Origin: Mycolicibacterium cosmeticum
GTDB taxonomy: Bacteria > Actinomycetota > Actinomycetes > Mycobacteriales > Mycobacteriaceae
Direction: 5' to 3'
DNA: 64,000 bases
Assembly: GCA_016197365.1 (NCBI GenBank)
Contig: JACPVS010000021.1
Location: 248,001 to 312,000 of the forward strand
Shown here: in pieces, positions 30,621-41,191 of the stretch
Layout of the letters: each line of letters starts with the position of its first letter
Numbering within the stretch: the first letter of the stretch is position 1
The notes under the pieces: model-generated
What the model saw: the letters and a program-made list of their open reading frames with translations, nothing else
Database searches by the model: none
What the model was told of the DNA's origin: nothing
Translations under genes and position numbers: made by a program

Positions 30621-31508
30621 TTCGACGCCGACCGCGAAATCCCGTTCGGCGCGCGCCTTCTCCTTGGCGGTGAGCTGCCGGAAACCCAGCGACGGTTCCA
30701 CCAATTCCAGTTCCAGCAGCCGCGGATCGTCGGCACCCCCAATGATGTCGACCCGGGCGTAGAGCAACTCGTCCCGGGTGAACCCGAATCGGCGTGCGAC
30801 CGACACCACCGCATCGTGCCCGATATCCCACAGCGCCTCGTCGGGGTCGGCCGCGGACAACGTCTCGGCGGCGAAGGTGCAGGTCTCCTCGAACACCGGC
30901 GCATTGCCCGGCGGCGGCAGCATCGGCCCCTTGGTGAATGCGTGCGACGGCTCCCCGTTGAGGAACACCAGCGCCGTCTCCCCCGCGGCGACCCTCGAGT
31001 CGTAGGGCTGCACCAGAACAGCCCGACCCTGCGCCTGCAGGGACCTCGCGTGCGCCAACGCCGCGGCCGCGTCGGTGAACCGCTGCGCGCCGGCCGACCC
31101 GGCGCCGACGGCAGGCTTGACGACCACCTCGCCGGCGGGCACGACGATGTCGTCGTCCACGCCGAAGTAGCCGGTCGGCACGATCGGTACCCCGTCGGCC
31201 CGCAGGTCCAGCAGGTAGTGCTTGTCGGTGCTCCACGCCACGAGCCCGGGCGGGTTGAGCAGGTTGCGCACCTGCCCGCTCCAGGCCAGGAACTCGTCGA
31301 GACGGTCGGCGTAATCCCATGCGGCGCGCAGGATCACGAGGTCGGCCTCAAGGGTCGCCGGGTCGTCCCAGGGTTTCCACTGCACGTGCAGGCCACGGTT
31401 GCGCAGCGCCGTGACCAGCCCGTCGTCGTCGCTGTCGCCTTCGGGCAGCGCCCGGCAACTCGCGAAGACGATACGCGGATGGAACACGTCGGGGCGGGCC
31501 AGCTTCAC
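30570..31508 (-). CDS. ATP-grasp domain protein (Rv1455-like)
   Basis: About 312 residues. Words RIVFASCRALPEGDSDDDGL, VVVKPAVGAGSAG (ATP-grasp lysine and glycine loop) and YARVDIIGG with LLELELVEPSLGF (acidic Mg-ATP residues) identify an ATP-grasp ligase resembling the RimK/glutathione synthetase class. Substrates are unknown. The start is uncertain: GTG 31508 follows a TATCAT -10 by seven bases; GTG 31487 and ATG 31532 are alternatives. Whichever is used, the promoter region is shared head-to-head with qor. Confidence 0.8.
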   Translation of the reverse strand: MKLARPDVFHPRIVFASCRALPEGDSDDDGLVTALRNRGLHVQWKPWDDPATLEADLVILRAAWDYADRLDEFLAWSGQVRNLLNPPGLVAWSTDKHYLLDLRADGVPIVPTGYFGVDDDIVVPAGEVVVKPAVGAGSAGAQRFTDAAAALAHARSLQAQGRAVLVQPYDSRVAAGETALVFLNGEPSHAFTKGPMLPPPGNAPVFEETCTFAAETLSAADPDEALWDIGHDAVVSVARRFGFTRDELLYARVDIIGGADDPRLLELELVEPSLGFRQLTAKEKARAERDFAVGVESALERLGLGPLSHRRP

Positions 31509-31515
31509 CCAGTGG

Positions 31516-31521
31516 ATGATA
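31516..31521 (-). promoter_or_regulatory. Candidate -10 of the ATP-grasp gene, overlapping the qor promoter
   Basis: Minus-strand TATCAT, seven bases before the GTG at 31508. The opposite strand reads GATGAT at 31515-31520, six bases before the qor ATG, a weak -10. The two divergent transcripts may therefore start from the same few bases. Confidence 0.4.
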
Positions 31522-31526
31522 GGGGG

Positions 31527-32501
31527 ATGCATGCCATCGAAGTCGCCGAGACCGGAGGACCCGAAGTCCTCACCTACGTCGAGAAGCCCGAGCCGGTGGC
31601 GGGACCGGGCCAGGTGGTGATCAAGGCCGAGGCCATCGGGGTGAACTTCATCGACACCTACTTCCGGTCGGGCCTGTACAAGCGTGAGGTGCCGTTCGTG
31701 GTGGGCACCGAGGTGTGCGGCACCGTCGCGGCCGTCGGTGACGACGTGGTGGCACTGGCGATCGGCGACCGCGTGGTGACCGCCGACGCCGAGGGTGCCT
31801 ACGCCGACTACTGCGTGGCCCAGAGCGACCGGGTGGCCTACGTGCCCGACGGCGTGGCCCCCGAGTCGGTGGCCTCCGCCCTGCTGAAAGGCATGACGGC
31901 GCACTACCTGATCAAGTCCGTCTACGCGGTGCAGCCGTCGGACACCATCCTGGTGCACGCCGGGGCGGGTGGCGTGGGGCTGATCCTCACCCAGTGGGCC
32001 ACCAGTATCGGCACCCGGGTGATCACCACGGCATCGACACCGGAGAAGGCGGCACTCTCCCGGCTGGCCGGCGCGGTGGAGGTGCTCGACTACCCCGAGG
32101 ACCCGGCCGAGTTCGGCGCCGCGATCCGCGACCTGACCGCGGGCGCAGGGGTGGCCGCCGTGTACGACGGTGTCGGCGCGTCCACCTTCGACGCCAGCCT
32201 GGCCAGCCTCGCGGTGCGCGGCACGCTGGCGCTGTTCGGCGGGGCCAGCGGCCCGGTGCCGGCGGTGGATCCGCAACGCCTCAACGCGGCCGGTTCGGTG
32301 TTCCTGACCCGGCCGAAGCTCGGCGACTTCACCCGAACTGCCGACGAATTCGCCTGGCGGGCAGGCGAATTGCTGAGCGCCATCGCCGACGGGTCCATCT
32401 CGGTCACCGTCAGCGAGCGCTACCCGCTGGCCGAGGCGGCCCGTGCGCACCTCGACCTGCAGGGCCGCAAGACGGTCGGGTCGATCGTGCTGGTGCCGTA
32501 G
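31527..32501 (+). CDS. qor: NADPH:quinone oxidoreductase (zeta-crystallin type)
   Basis: 324-residue medium-chain dehydrogenase/reductase without catalytic zinc. NADPH-binding word HAGAGGVGLILTQWA, substrate-entry word NFIDTYFRSG and quinone-reductase pattern GVGASTFDASLASLAVRG. The N-terminus MHAIEVAETGG matches Rv1454c, supporting ATG 31527 rather than the long upstream frame, which is antisense to the ATP-grasp gene. Reduces quinones, probably in redox defence. Confidence 0.92.
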   Translation: MHAIEVAETGGPEVLTYVEKPEPVAGPGQVVIKAEAIGVNFIDTYFRSGLYKREVPFVVGTEVCGTVAAVGDDVVALAIGDRVVTADAEGAYADYCVAQSDRVAYVPDGVAPESVASALLKGMTAHYLIKSVYAVQPSDTILVHAGAGGVGLILTQWATSIGTRVITTASTPEKAALSRLAGAVEVLDYPEDPAEFGAAIRDLTAGAGVAAVYDGVGASTFDASLASLAVRGTLALFGGASGPVPAVDPQRLNAAGSVFLTRPKLGDFTRTADEFAWRAGELLSAIADGSISVTVSERYPLAEAARAHLDLQGRKTVGSIVLVP

Positions 32502-32510
32502 GGGCTGTGA

Positions 32511-33452
32511 TCAGACCGGCACGGCCGCCGGGAACGTCCAGGACCCGTCCAGGACCTCGGGGCGCGGCCGGTACAGCCGGACGATGTAGTTCCAGCCGTC
32601 GGTCACCGGCAGCAAATTGGCCGCGCCGTCGCCGCCGAACTGGATGATCGTGGAGCCGTCGGCCTCCGGCACAGCTGTGATGTTGTTCACCGAATACGCG
32701 TTCTGCGGGTTCGGGGAGAAGTAGCCGTTCTTGTTGTACACGGTGACCGACCAGAATCCGTCCACCGGAACGTCTTTCACGGTCAACCGGTGGACCGTTA
32801 CACCGTCGTTGGCGGGCGGCACCACCGTCAGATAGAACGCGTCGCGCGGCGGGTTGCCGCCCCAGGCGAAGGCCGTGCCGATGAGGTGATGCACCGGGTC
32901 GACCTCGTCCTCGGCGCCGAACGTCCCGGCCGAGTCGGTCAATGTCGTCGACAAGGTGATCAGCGCGTCGCGCACCGTCTTCTGGGTCACCGGATCCCAA
33001 TCCGGTATCTCGAAGCGGCCGGGCTCGGGTTGGGTCACCTCGATCGCGTCCTGCAGCGCGTGCACGGCGGTCAGATCCGACGGGTCGTTCGGGTCGACGA
33101 GCGTGCGGATGGCCGCCGCCACGTACCGGGTTCCGACGATGTCGCGGGACAGCAGGACGGTGGCCGGGGCGTAGGCGACCTCGGTGGTGTAGTGGTCCGC
33201 GCTGATGATCTGCGCCGACATGAACCGCCCCGAGCTGTCGGGCAGGGTGATCGTCACATCGCCGGCGTCCAGGTCGAAGACGCCCGCCGAGTAGATGGTG
33301 TCGCGGTTCTGCCGGATGACCACCTGATGGTCGATCGGCGTGAGCTCACGTATGTGATGCAGCGCGCCGAAGCCGCCGTCCTTCACGATGCCGGCGAAGT
33401 ACACATCCGATTCGGCGCGGGTGAAATTGTCCGGGCTGACAAGTCGGCTCAT
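32511..33452 (-). CDS. DUF1254/DUF1214 domain protein
   Basis: 313 residues with an N-terminal DUF1254 part (NRDTIYSAGVFDLDAG, the family signature) and a C-terminal DUF1214 part (VPVDGFWSVTVYNKNGYF, then NAYSVNN). No signal peptide is visible, unlike many family members. The function of the family is not established. It follows ctaB by ten bases on the same strand and may be co-transcribed with it. Confidence 0.85.
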   Translation of the reverse strand: MSRLVSPDNFTRAESDVYFAGIVKDGGFGALHHIRELTPIDHQVVIRQNRDTIYSAGVFDLDAGDVTITLPDSSGRFMSAQIISADHYTTEVAYAPATVLLSRDIVGTRYVAAAIRTLVDPNDPSDLTAVHALQDAIEVTQPEPGRFEIPDWDPVTQKTVRDALITLSTTLTDSAGTFGAEDEVDPVHHLIGTAFAWGGNPPRDAFYLTVVPPANDGVTVHRLTVKDVPVDGFWSVTVYNKNGYFSPNPQNAYSVNNITAVPEADGSTIIQFGGDGAANLLPVTDGWNYIVRLYRPRPEVLDGSWTFPAAVPV

Positions 33453-33462
33453 ACCGACAAAT

Positions 33463-34395
33463 CTAGCCGCCCAACACCCTCGGCAAGGCCAGCGCGGAGT
33501 CGATGGCCAGAGCGCAGAACACCACGGCCAGATAGTTGTTCGACTGCAGGAACAACCGCAGCGGCTTCACCGGTTCCCCACGTTTCACTCCGGCGTAGAG
33601 CTGGTGGGCCATCACCAGGAACCAGACGCCCGCCAGCAGCGCGACGGACGCGTACAACCAGCCGGTGGCCAGGGTCAGCGCCAGCGTGGTGATCACCGTC
33701 AGCCAGGTGTAGATCAGGATCTGGCGGGTCACCTGCTGCTCGGTGGCCACCGTGGGCAGCATCGGCACCCCGGCGGCCTTGTAGTCGTCCTTGTACCGCA
33801 TGGCCAGCGCCCAGGTGTGCGGCGGCGTCCAGAAGAAGATGATCGCGAACATCACCAGGGCGGGCCACTGGACGGTCCCGGTGACAGCAGACCAGCCGAT
33901 CATCACCGGCATACAGCCGGCAGCGCCGCCCCAGACCACGTTCTGCGAGGTCCGCCGCTTCAGAAGCAGCGTGTAGACGAACACGTAGAAGGCGATGGTG
34001 ACGAGGCCCAGCACGCCCGAGAGCAGGTTGGTGGTCCACCACAGCCAGGCGAACGAGCCTGCCGTCAGCACCAGGCCGAAGATCAGTGCGTTCCTGGTGG
34101 GAACCGACGCGCGGGCCAGTGGCCGCAGCGCGGTGCGTTTCATCACCTTGTCGATGTCGGCGTCGGCCACACAGTTGAGGGTGTTGGCGCCGGCGGCGGC
34201 CATCATGCCGCCGATCAACGTGTTCAGGATCAACAGCGGATCGACAGTTCCGCGGTCGGCCAACAACATCGCCGGGATCGCCGTGACCAGCAACAGCTCG
34301 ATCACACGGGGCTTCGTCAAAGCCAAATAAGCCAGAAACGTCGTACGTATCCGACTGGGCGCTGCGCTAGCTGACCGGCGCTCGCGAATGCTCAC
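33463..34395 (-). CDS. ctaB: Heme O synthase (protoheme IX farnesyltransferase) CtaB
   Basis: UbiA-family membrane prenyltransferase that attaches farnesyl to heme B. 310 residues, about nine membrane helices. The allylic-diphosphate motif NCVADADIDKVMKRT and RPLARASVP, and the second acidic region YKDDYKAAGVPMLP, are present. Start GTG at 34395 with AAGGAG eight bases upstream. Supplies substrate for CtaA. Diverges from the tkt operon across a 203-bp gap. Confidence 0.95.
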   Translation of the reverse strand: MSIRERRSASAAPSRIRTTFLAYLALTKPRVIELLLVTAIPAMLLADRGTVDPLLILNTLIGGMMAAAGANTLNCVADADIDKVMKRTALRPLARASVPTRNALIFGLVLTAGSFAWLWWTTNLLSGVLGLVTIAFYVFVYTLLLKRRTSQNVVWGGAAGCMPVMIGWSAVTGTVQWPALVMFAIIFFWTPPHTWALAMRYKDDYKAAGVPMLPTVATEQQVTRQILIYTWLTVITTLALTLATGWLYASVALLAGVWFLVMAHQLYAGVKRGEPVKPLRLFLQSNNYLAVVFCALAIDSALALPRVLGG

Positions 34396-34598
34396 GCAAA
34401 TAACTCCTTGGCAGCGTCACGCGGGCTTCTACTACAGACGATGGTAGACCGCGGGTCTGTGGGTCTGACACCGCAGGGTCAATTCGGGTGAACGGCTGCG
34501 TAAACGTCCGCCAACCGGTCTGCCACGGATGAGTCGCTCCCACTAGGGTGTTTTAGAGGAACAAGCAGCTGATCTCGCAGACGCTAGGAGCACGCGTA
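34396..34598. promoter_or_regulatory. Divergent ctaB/tkt promoter region
   Basis: On the minus strand TACCAT (34441-34446) is a candidate ctaB -10. On the plus strand TAGGGT (34544-34549) is a candidate tkt -10, giving a leader of about 43 bases that ends with AGGAG eight bases before the tkt GTG. I see no clear -35 boxes or operator. Confidence 0.45.
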
Positions 34599-36692
34599 GT
34601 GACCACCATCGAGGAGATTTCCGCCCTCACCCGCCCCAACCACCCGGACGACTGGACGGACCTCGACTCGGTAGCGGTCGATACCGTGCGCGTTCTGGCA
34701 GCCGATGCGGTGCAGAAGGTCGGCAACGGCCATCCGGGCACCGCGATGAGCCTGGCCCCGCTGGCCTACACCCTGTTCCAGCGCCAGCTCCGCCACGACC
34801 CCAGCGACGTGCACTGGCTGGGCCGGGACCGCTTCATCCTGTCCTGCGGGCATTCCAGCCTGACGCTGTACCTGCAGCTCTACATCGGCGGTTTCGGGCT
34901 GGAACTCGAAGACATCGAGGCGCTGCGCACCTGGAAGTCCAAGACGCCCGGGCACCCGGAGTTCCGCCACACCAGAGGCGTGGAGATCACCACCGGGCCG
35001 CTGGGCCAGGGACTGGCCAGCTCCGTCGGCATGGCGATGGCCGCCCGCTACGAGCGCGGCCTGTTCGACCCCGACGCCGCGCCCGGTACCAGCCCGTTCG
35101 ACCACTTCATCTACGTGATCGCCTCCGACGGCGACATGGAAGAGGGCGTCACCGGCGAGGCCTCCTCGTTGGCGGGCACCCAGCAGCTGGGCAACCTGAT
35201 CGTCTTCTACGACAAGAACCACATCTCCATCGAGCACGACACCGACATCGCGCTGAGCGAGGACGTCGCGGCCCGCTACCGCGCCTACGGCTGGCACGTC
35301 CAGGAGATCGAGGGCGGCGAGAACGTCGTCGGTATCGAGAACGCCATTGCGGAGGCCAAGAAGGTCACCGACAAGCCGTCGTTCATCTCGGTGCGCACGA
35401 TTATCGGTTATCCCGCGCCCACCAAGATGAACACCGGTGGCGTGCACGGGTCGGCGCTGGGCGACGACGAGGTGGCCGCCACCAAGAAGGTGCTCGGCTT
35501 CGACCCGGACAAGACCTTCGAGGTCCGCCCGGAGGTCATCGAGCACACCCGCAAGCTCGTCGATCGCGGCCGCGAAGCCCACCAGAAATGGCAGACCGAT
35601 TTCGACGCGTGGGCGCAGCGTGAGCCCGAGCGCAAGAAACTGCTGGACCGGTTGACCGCCCAGGAACTGCCCGAGGGCTGGGACGCCGACATCACGCATT
35701 GGGAGCCGGGTTCCAAGGCGCTGGCCACCCGGGCGGCGTTCGGCCAGGTACTCAACGACGTCGCCCCCAAGCTGCCCGAACTGTGGGGCGGCTCGGCCGA
35801 TCTCGCCGGCAGCAACAACACGACCATCAAGGGTGTGGACTCCTTCGGCCCGCCGTCGATCTCCACCTCGGACTACACCGCCAGTCCGTACGGCCGGGTT
35901 CTGCACTTCGGCATCCGTGAGCACGCCATGGGCTCGATCCTGTCGGGCATCGTGCTGCACGGCCCCACCCGCGCCTTCGGTGGCACGTTCCTCCAGTTCT
36001 CCGATTACATGCGCCCGGCGGTGCGGTTGGCATCCCTGATGGACATCGACACCATCTACATCTGGACGCACGACTCGATCGGGCTCGGCGAGGACGGCCC
36101 CACCCATCAGCCGATCGAACACCTGGCCGCACTGCGCGCCATCCCGAATCTGTCGGTGGTCCGCCCGGGCGACCCGAACGAGACCGCTTACGCGTGGCGC
36201 AGCATCATCGCCCGCGGCAACGGCAGCGGTCCCGTCGGTTTCATCCTGACCCGACAGGGCATCCCGGTACTGGAGGGCACGGACTCCGACGGCGTCGCCA
36301 AGGGCGGCTACGTGCTGGGCGGCGGTAACCCCGCCGATGACGCCGACGTGCTTCTGATCGCCACCGGCTCCGAGTTGCAGCTCGCGGTCGAGGCCCAGAA
36401 ATTGTTGGCGGCCAAGGACATCATCGCCTACGTGGTGTCGATGCCCTGCGTCGAATGGTTCGAGTCCCAGCCCAAGGAGTACCGCGACTCGGTGCTCCCG
36501 CCCGATGTGTCGGCACGCGTCGCGGTGGAAGCCGGGATCGCCCAGTCCTGGCACAAGCTGGTCGGCGACACCGGCGAGATCATCTCGATCGAGCACTACG
36601 GCGAGTCCGCTGACGACAAGACCTTGTTCCGCGAGTTCGGCTTCACCGCAGAAGCCGTCGTCGCCGCCGCCGAACGCTCACTCGATAACTAG
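34599..36692 (+). CDS. tkt: Transketolase
   Basis: Thiamine-diphosphate enzyme of the non-oxidative pentose phosphate pathway. 697 residues: the TPP motif begins GDGDMEEGVTGEASSLA with an NHIS metal ligand (YDKNHISIEHD), the pyrimidine domain has GIREHAMGSILSG with the catalytic Glu, and THDSIGLGEDGPTHQPIEHL is the transketolase signature. The start GTG at 34599 has AGGAG upstream. First gene of tkt-tal-zwf-opcA-pgl. Confidence 0.97.
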   Translation: MTTIEEISALTRPNHPDDWTDLDSVAVDTVRVLAADAVQKVGNGHPGTAMSLAPLAYTLFQRQLRHDPSDVHWLGRDRFILSCGHSSLTLYLQLYIGGFGLELEDIEALRTWKSKTPGHPEFRHTRGVEITTGPLGQGLASSVGMAMAARYERGLFDPDAAPGTSPFDHFIYVIASDGDMEEGVTGEASSLAGTQQLGNLIVFYDKNHISIEHDTDIALSEDVAARYRAYGWHVQEIEGGENVVGIENAIAEAKKVTDKPSFISVRTIIGYPAPTKMNTGGVHGSALGDDEVAATKKVLGFDPDKTFEVRPEVIEHTRKLVDRGREAHQKWQTDFDAWAQREPERKKLLDRLTAQELPEGWDADITHWEPGSKALATRAAFGQVLNDVAPKLPELWGGSADLAGSNNTTIKGVDSFGPPSISTSDYTASPYGRVLHFGIREHAMGSILSGIVLHGPTRAFGGTFLQFSDYMRPAVRLASLMDIDTIYIWTHDSIGLGEDGPTHQPIEHLAALRAIPNLSVVRPGDPNETAYAWRSIIARGNGSGPVGFILTRQGIPVLEGTDSDGVAKGGYVLGGGNPADDADVLLIATGSELQLAVEAQKLLAAKDIIAYVVSMPCVEWFESQPKEYRDSVLPPDVSARVAVEAGIAQSWHKLVGDTGEIISIEHYGESADDKTLFREFGFTAEAVVAAAERSLDN

Positions 36693-36706
36693 AAAGAGCA
36701 GAAAAC

Positions 36707-37819
36707 ATGACTCAGAACCCGAATCTCGCGGCACTGAGCGCCGCGGGTGTCTCCGTATGGCTCGACGACCTGTCCCGTGACCGGCTGCAAACCGGCAACC
36801 TGCAGCAGCTGATCGACACCCGCAGCATCGTCGGCGTCACCACCAACCCGTCGATCTTCCAGGCCGCGCTGTCCAAGGGCACCGCGTATGACGCGCAGGT
36901 CAAGGAGCTCGCCGAGCGCGGCGCCGATGTGGACGCCACCATCCGCACCGTCACCACCGATGACGTCCGCAACGCCTGCGACGTGCTGGCCAAGACGTAC
37001 GAGGCCTCCGGTGGTGTGGACGGCCGGGTGTCCATCGAGGTCGACCCGCGCCTGGCGCACGACAGCGACAAGACCATCCTGCAGGCCATCGAGCTGTGGA
37101 AGATCGTCGACCGGCCCAACCTGCTGATCAAGATCCCCGCGACCGAGGCAGGCCTGCCGGCGATCACCGCGGTCATCGCCGAAGGCATCTCGGTCAACGT
37201 CACCCTGATCTTCTCGGTGGAACGGCACCGCGCCGTCATCGACGCCTACCTGGCGGGACTGGTCAAGGCCGCCGAGGCGGGCCACGACCTGTCCAAGATC
37301 CATTCCGTCGCATCGTTCTTCGTATCCCGGGTGGACTCCGAGATCGACGCCCGTCTGGAGAAGATCGGCACGGACGAGGCGCTGGCACTTCGCGGCCAGG
37401 CCGGTGTGGCCAACGCCCGGCTGGCCTACGCGGCCTACGAAGAAGTGTTCGACAGCGAGCAGTTCGGCAATCTCAAAGAGCGCGGCGCCCGCGTACAGCG
37501 CCCGCTCTGGGCCTCGACCGGTGTGAAGAACCCGGACTATTCCGACACCCTGTACGTCACCGAGCTGGTCGCGCCGAACACCGTCAACACCATGCCGGAG
37601 AAGACGCTGGAAGCCGTCGCCGACCACGGTGTCGTCACCGGGGACACCATCTCCGGTACCGCCGCCGCCGCGCAGGAGGTCTTCGACAAGCTCGCCGCCG
37701 TCGGCATCGACATCACCGACGTCTTCTTGGTGCTGGAGAACGAGGGCGTGGACAAGTTCGAGAAATCGTGGGGCGAGCTGCTCGAGGCCACGCAGGGACA
37801 GCTTGACGCTGCCAAGTGA
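36707..37819 (+). CDS. tal: Transaldolase
   Basis: Transfers a dihydroxyacetone unit between sugar phosphates; Schiff-base TIM-barrel enzyme. 370 residues, the long actinobacterial type. Words GVTTNPSIFQAAL, NLLIKIPATEAG (catalytic Lys) and WASTGVKNPDYSDTLYVTEL are diagnostic. It begins 14 bp after the tkt stop. Its own stop (TGA 37817-37819) overlaps the ATG of the first micro-ORF in the tandem repeat that leads to zwf. Confidence 0.97.
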   Translation: MTQNPNLAALSAAGVSVWLDDLSRDRLQTGNLQQLIDTRSIVGVTTNPSIFQAALSKGTAYDAQVKELAERGADVDATIRTVTTDDVRNACDVLAKTYEASGGVDGRVSIEVDPRLAHDSDKTILQAIELWKIVDRPNLLIKIPATEAGLPAITAVIAEGISVNVTLIFSVERHRAVIDAYLAGLVKAAEAGHDLSKIHSVASFFVSRVDSEIDARLEKIGTDEALALRGQAGVANARLAYAAYEEVFDSEQFGNLKERGARVQRPLWASTGVKNPDYSDTLYVTELVAPNTVNTMPEKTLEAVADHGVVTGDTISGTAAAAQEVFDKLAAVGIDITDVFLVLENEGVDKFEKSWGELLEATQGQLDAAK

Positions 37820-37946
37820 TGAGCGCCTGCGCGAGATGCAGAGGACGGCGATGAGCGCTTGCGCGACATGCAGAGGACGGCGATGAGCGCTTGCGCGACA
37901 TGCAGAGGACGGCGATGAGCGCTTGCGCGAAGAGCAGAGGACAGCG
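37819..37946 (+). repeat. Four tandem 32-bp repeats, each a coupled micro-ORF
   Basis: Exactly four 32-bp units start at 37819, 37851, 37883 and 37915. Each begins ATGAGCGC and ends AGAGGACGGCG (AGAGGACAGCG in unit 4). Units 2 and 3 are identical. Because 32 is not a multiple of three, each ATG opens an 11-codon frame (MSACARCRGRR, MSACATCRGRR twice, MSACAKSRGQR) whose TGA overlaps the next ATG as ATGA. AGAGGA lies five bases before every next ATG, including that of zwf at 37947. The tal stop overlaps the first ATG. The layout resembles mycobacterial MIRU repeats, but the unit is shorter. Confidence 0.9.
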
Positions 37947-39493
<1,547 letters not shown>

Positions 39494-39494
<1 letters not shown>

Positions 39495-39573
39495 TGATGT
39501 CCGAAGGCGACGACGAGTGAGCATCGCAGCGAGGCACGAGCGAGGAGCGGAACGAGAAGGAGCCGAGCGGTGA
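39494..39573 (+). other. Micro-ORF chain linking zwf to opcA
   Basis: The zwf TGA overlaps an ATG (TGATG, 39492-39496) opening an 8-codon frame MMSEGDDE with stop 39518-39520. That stop overlaps a GTG at 39517, opening an 18-codon frame (V)SIAARHERGAEREGAER with stop 39571-39573, which overlaps the opcA GTG at 39570 (GTGA). AAGGAG precedes the opcA start by seven bases. The segment 39517-39569 is 53 bp, the size I recall for the short class of M. tuberculosis MIRU elements. Confidence 0.6.
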
Positions 39574-40481
39574 TTCTGGATCTACCCGACACCAATACCG
39601 GTGCCATCAACAAGAAGATCGTCGCGTTGCGGGAAGAGGGCGGCGCGATCACACTCGGCCGGGTGTTGACCCTGGTGATCGCGCCGGACACCGAGGCCCT
39701 GCTCGAGGAGTCGATCGAGGCGGCCAACGCCGCCAGCCGGGAACATCCCTGCCGCGTCATCGTCGTCATCCCGGGTGACCGGCTGACCACCGATGCCCGC
39801 CTGGACGCCCAATTGCGGGTGGGCCGCGACGCCGGCGCCAACGAGGTCGTCGTGCTGCGACTGTCCGGTCCGCTGGCCAACCACGCCAGCAGCGTGGTGA
39901 CCCCGTTCCTGCTGCCCGACACCCCCGTGGTGACGTGGTGGCCGGACCTGGCCCCGCGGGTGCCTGCCGAGGATCCGTTGGGCAAGTTGGCGATCCGCCG
40001 GATCACCGACGCCACCAATGGGGAAGACCCGCTGTCCTGCATCAAGAGCAGACTCGCGGGCTACACCCCCGGCGACACCGACCTGGCCTGGAGCCGCATC
40101 ACCTACTGGCGGGCGCTCCTGGCCGCCGCACTGGACCAGGCCCCGTACGGCCCGATCACCTCGGTCGTGGTGTCCGGACTGAAAGATGAACCGGCGCTGG
40201 ACATCCTGGCAGGGTGGCTGGCCGGACGGCTGGACTGCCCGGTGTCGCGTGCGGTCGGCGAGCTGAAGGTCGAACTGAACCGCGACGACGAGACGATCGT
40301 GCTGAGCCGTCCGCAGGACGGGGTGACCGCGACGCTGATCCGCACCGGGAAGCCCGACGCGCAGATCCCGCTGGCCCGCAGGGAAACCCGCGACTGCCTC
40401 GCCGAGGATATGCGTCGTCTGGACGCCGATGAGATCTACTTCGAAGCACTACAGGGAATCGACAAGGTGGCTTATGTCTGA
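39570..40481 (+). CDS. opcA: Glucose-6-phosphate dehydrogenase assembly protein OpcA
   Basis: 303 residues; OpcA is needed for full activity of Zwf in cyanobacteria and actinobacteria. Family words MILDLPDTNTGAINKKIVAL-type N-terminus, DTPVVTWWPD and DTDLAWSRITYWRALLAAAL (20 residues) are visible. GTG start coupled to the micro-ORF chain. It overlaps pgl by eight bases (40474-40481). Corresponds to Rv1446c. Confidence 0.95.
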   Translation: MILDLPDTNTGAINKKIVALREEGGAITLGRVLTLVIAPDTEALLEESIEAANAASREHPCRVIVVIPGDRLTTDARLDAQLRVGRDAGANEVVVLRLSGPLANHASSVVTPFLLPDTPVVTWWPDLAPRVPAEDPLGKLAIRRITDATNGEDPLSCIKSRLAGYTPGDTDLAWSRITYWRALLAAALDQAPYGPITSVVVSGLKDEPALDILAGWLAGRLDCPVSRAVGELKVELNRDDETIVLSRPQDGVTATLIRTGKPDAQIPLARRETRDCLAEDMRRLDADEIYFEALQGIDKVAYV

Positions 40482-41187
40482 GATCGTGACCGAAACCTAC
40501 CTCGACGCGGACGAACTGGCCGCAGCGGCCGGCGCCCGCCTGGTGGGTGCGATCACCTCGGCGATCGCGAACCGCGGCGCGGCGGCGATCGTGCTGACCG
40601 GCGGAACGGTCGGCATCAAGCTGCTTCGTCACGTGGTGGGTTTCAGCACCGATATCGACTGGTCGAAGGTCGAATTATTCTGGGGTGACGAGCGTTTCGT
40701 GCCCGCCGCCGACGGTGAGCGCAACCTCAAGCAGGCGCACGAAGCGCTACTGGAGAGCATCGACATCCCGTCGGAGAACGTGCATGCCATCGCGGCCAGC
40801 GACGGCGAGTTCGGCGATGACATCGAGGCAGCGGCGGCGGCGTACGAGAAGCTGCTGCCCTCCGAGTTCGACGTGCACCTGCTGGGCATGGGCGGCGAGG
40901 GGCACATCAACTCGCTGTTCCCCGACACGGCCGCGGTGCAGGAGACGGCACGACTCGTCGTCGCGGTGACCGACTCCCCCAAGCCGCCGCCCCGCCGGAT
41001 CACCCTCACGCTGCCCGCGGTGGCACGGGCCCGCGAGGTGTGGCTGGTGGTGGCCGGTTCCGAGAAGGCCGAAGCGGTGGCGGCCGCCCTCAACGGCGCC
41101 GCCGCGGTGGACGTCCCCGCGGCCGGCGCGGTCGGCAAGGAGAAGACGGTATGGCTGCTCGACGAAGCGGCCGCCGCCAAACTCTGA
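40474..41187 (+). CDS. pgl: 6-phosphogluconolactonase
   Basis: Hydrolyses 6-phosphogluconolactone. 237 residues from the ATG at 40474 (MSEIVTETYLDADELAAAAG). Family words: VLTGGTVGIKLLRH, WGDERFVPAADGERN, GMGGEGHINSLFP. The earlier frame from 40429 lies inside opcA and is not the start. Corresponds to Rv1445c (DevB). Followed four bases later by a small coiled-coil gene. Confidence 0.95.
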   Translation: MSEIVTETYLDADELAAAAGARLVGAITSAIANRGAAAIVLTGGTVGIKLLRHVVGFSTDIDWSKVELFWGDERFVPAADGERNLKQAHEALLESIDIPSENVHAIAASDGEFGDDIEAAAAAYEKLLPSEFDVHLLGMGGEGHINSLFPDTAAVQETARLVVAVTDSPKPPPRRITLTLPAVARAREVWLVVAGSEKAEAVAAALNGAAAVDVPAAGAVGKEKTVWLLDEAAAAKL

Positions 41188-41191
41188 GCCC

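Noticed and set aside
31527..31532. ATG 31532 as ATP-grasp start
   Set aside because: It would overlap the qor start codon on the other strand and lies upstream of the TATCAT -10; kept only as an alternative.
30570..32450. 626-codon start for the ATP-grasp gene
   Set aside because: Its first half is antisense to qor; similarity starts near 31508.
34584..36596. 670-codon minus-strand frame
   Set aside because: Antisense shadow of tkt; no family motif.
37819..37946. CRISPR-like array
   Set aside because: The 32-bp units are directly abutting with no spacers and contain ribosome sites and start codons.
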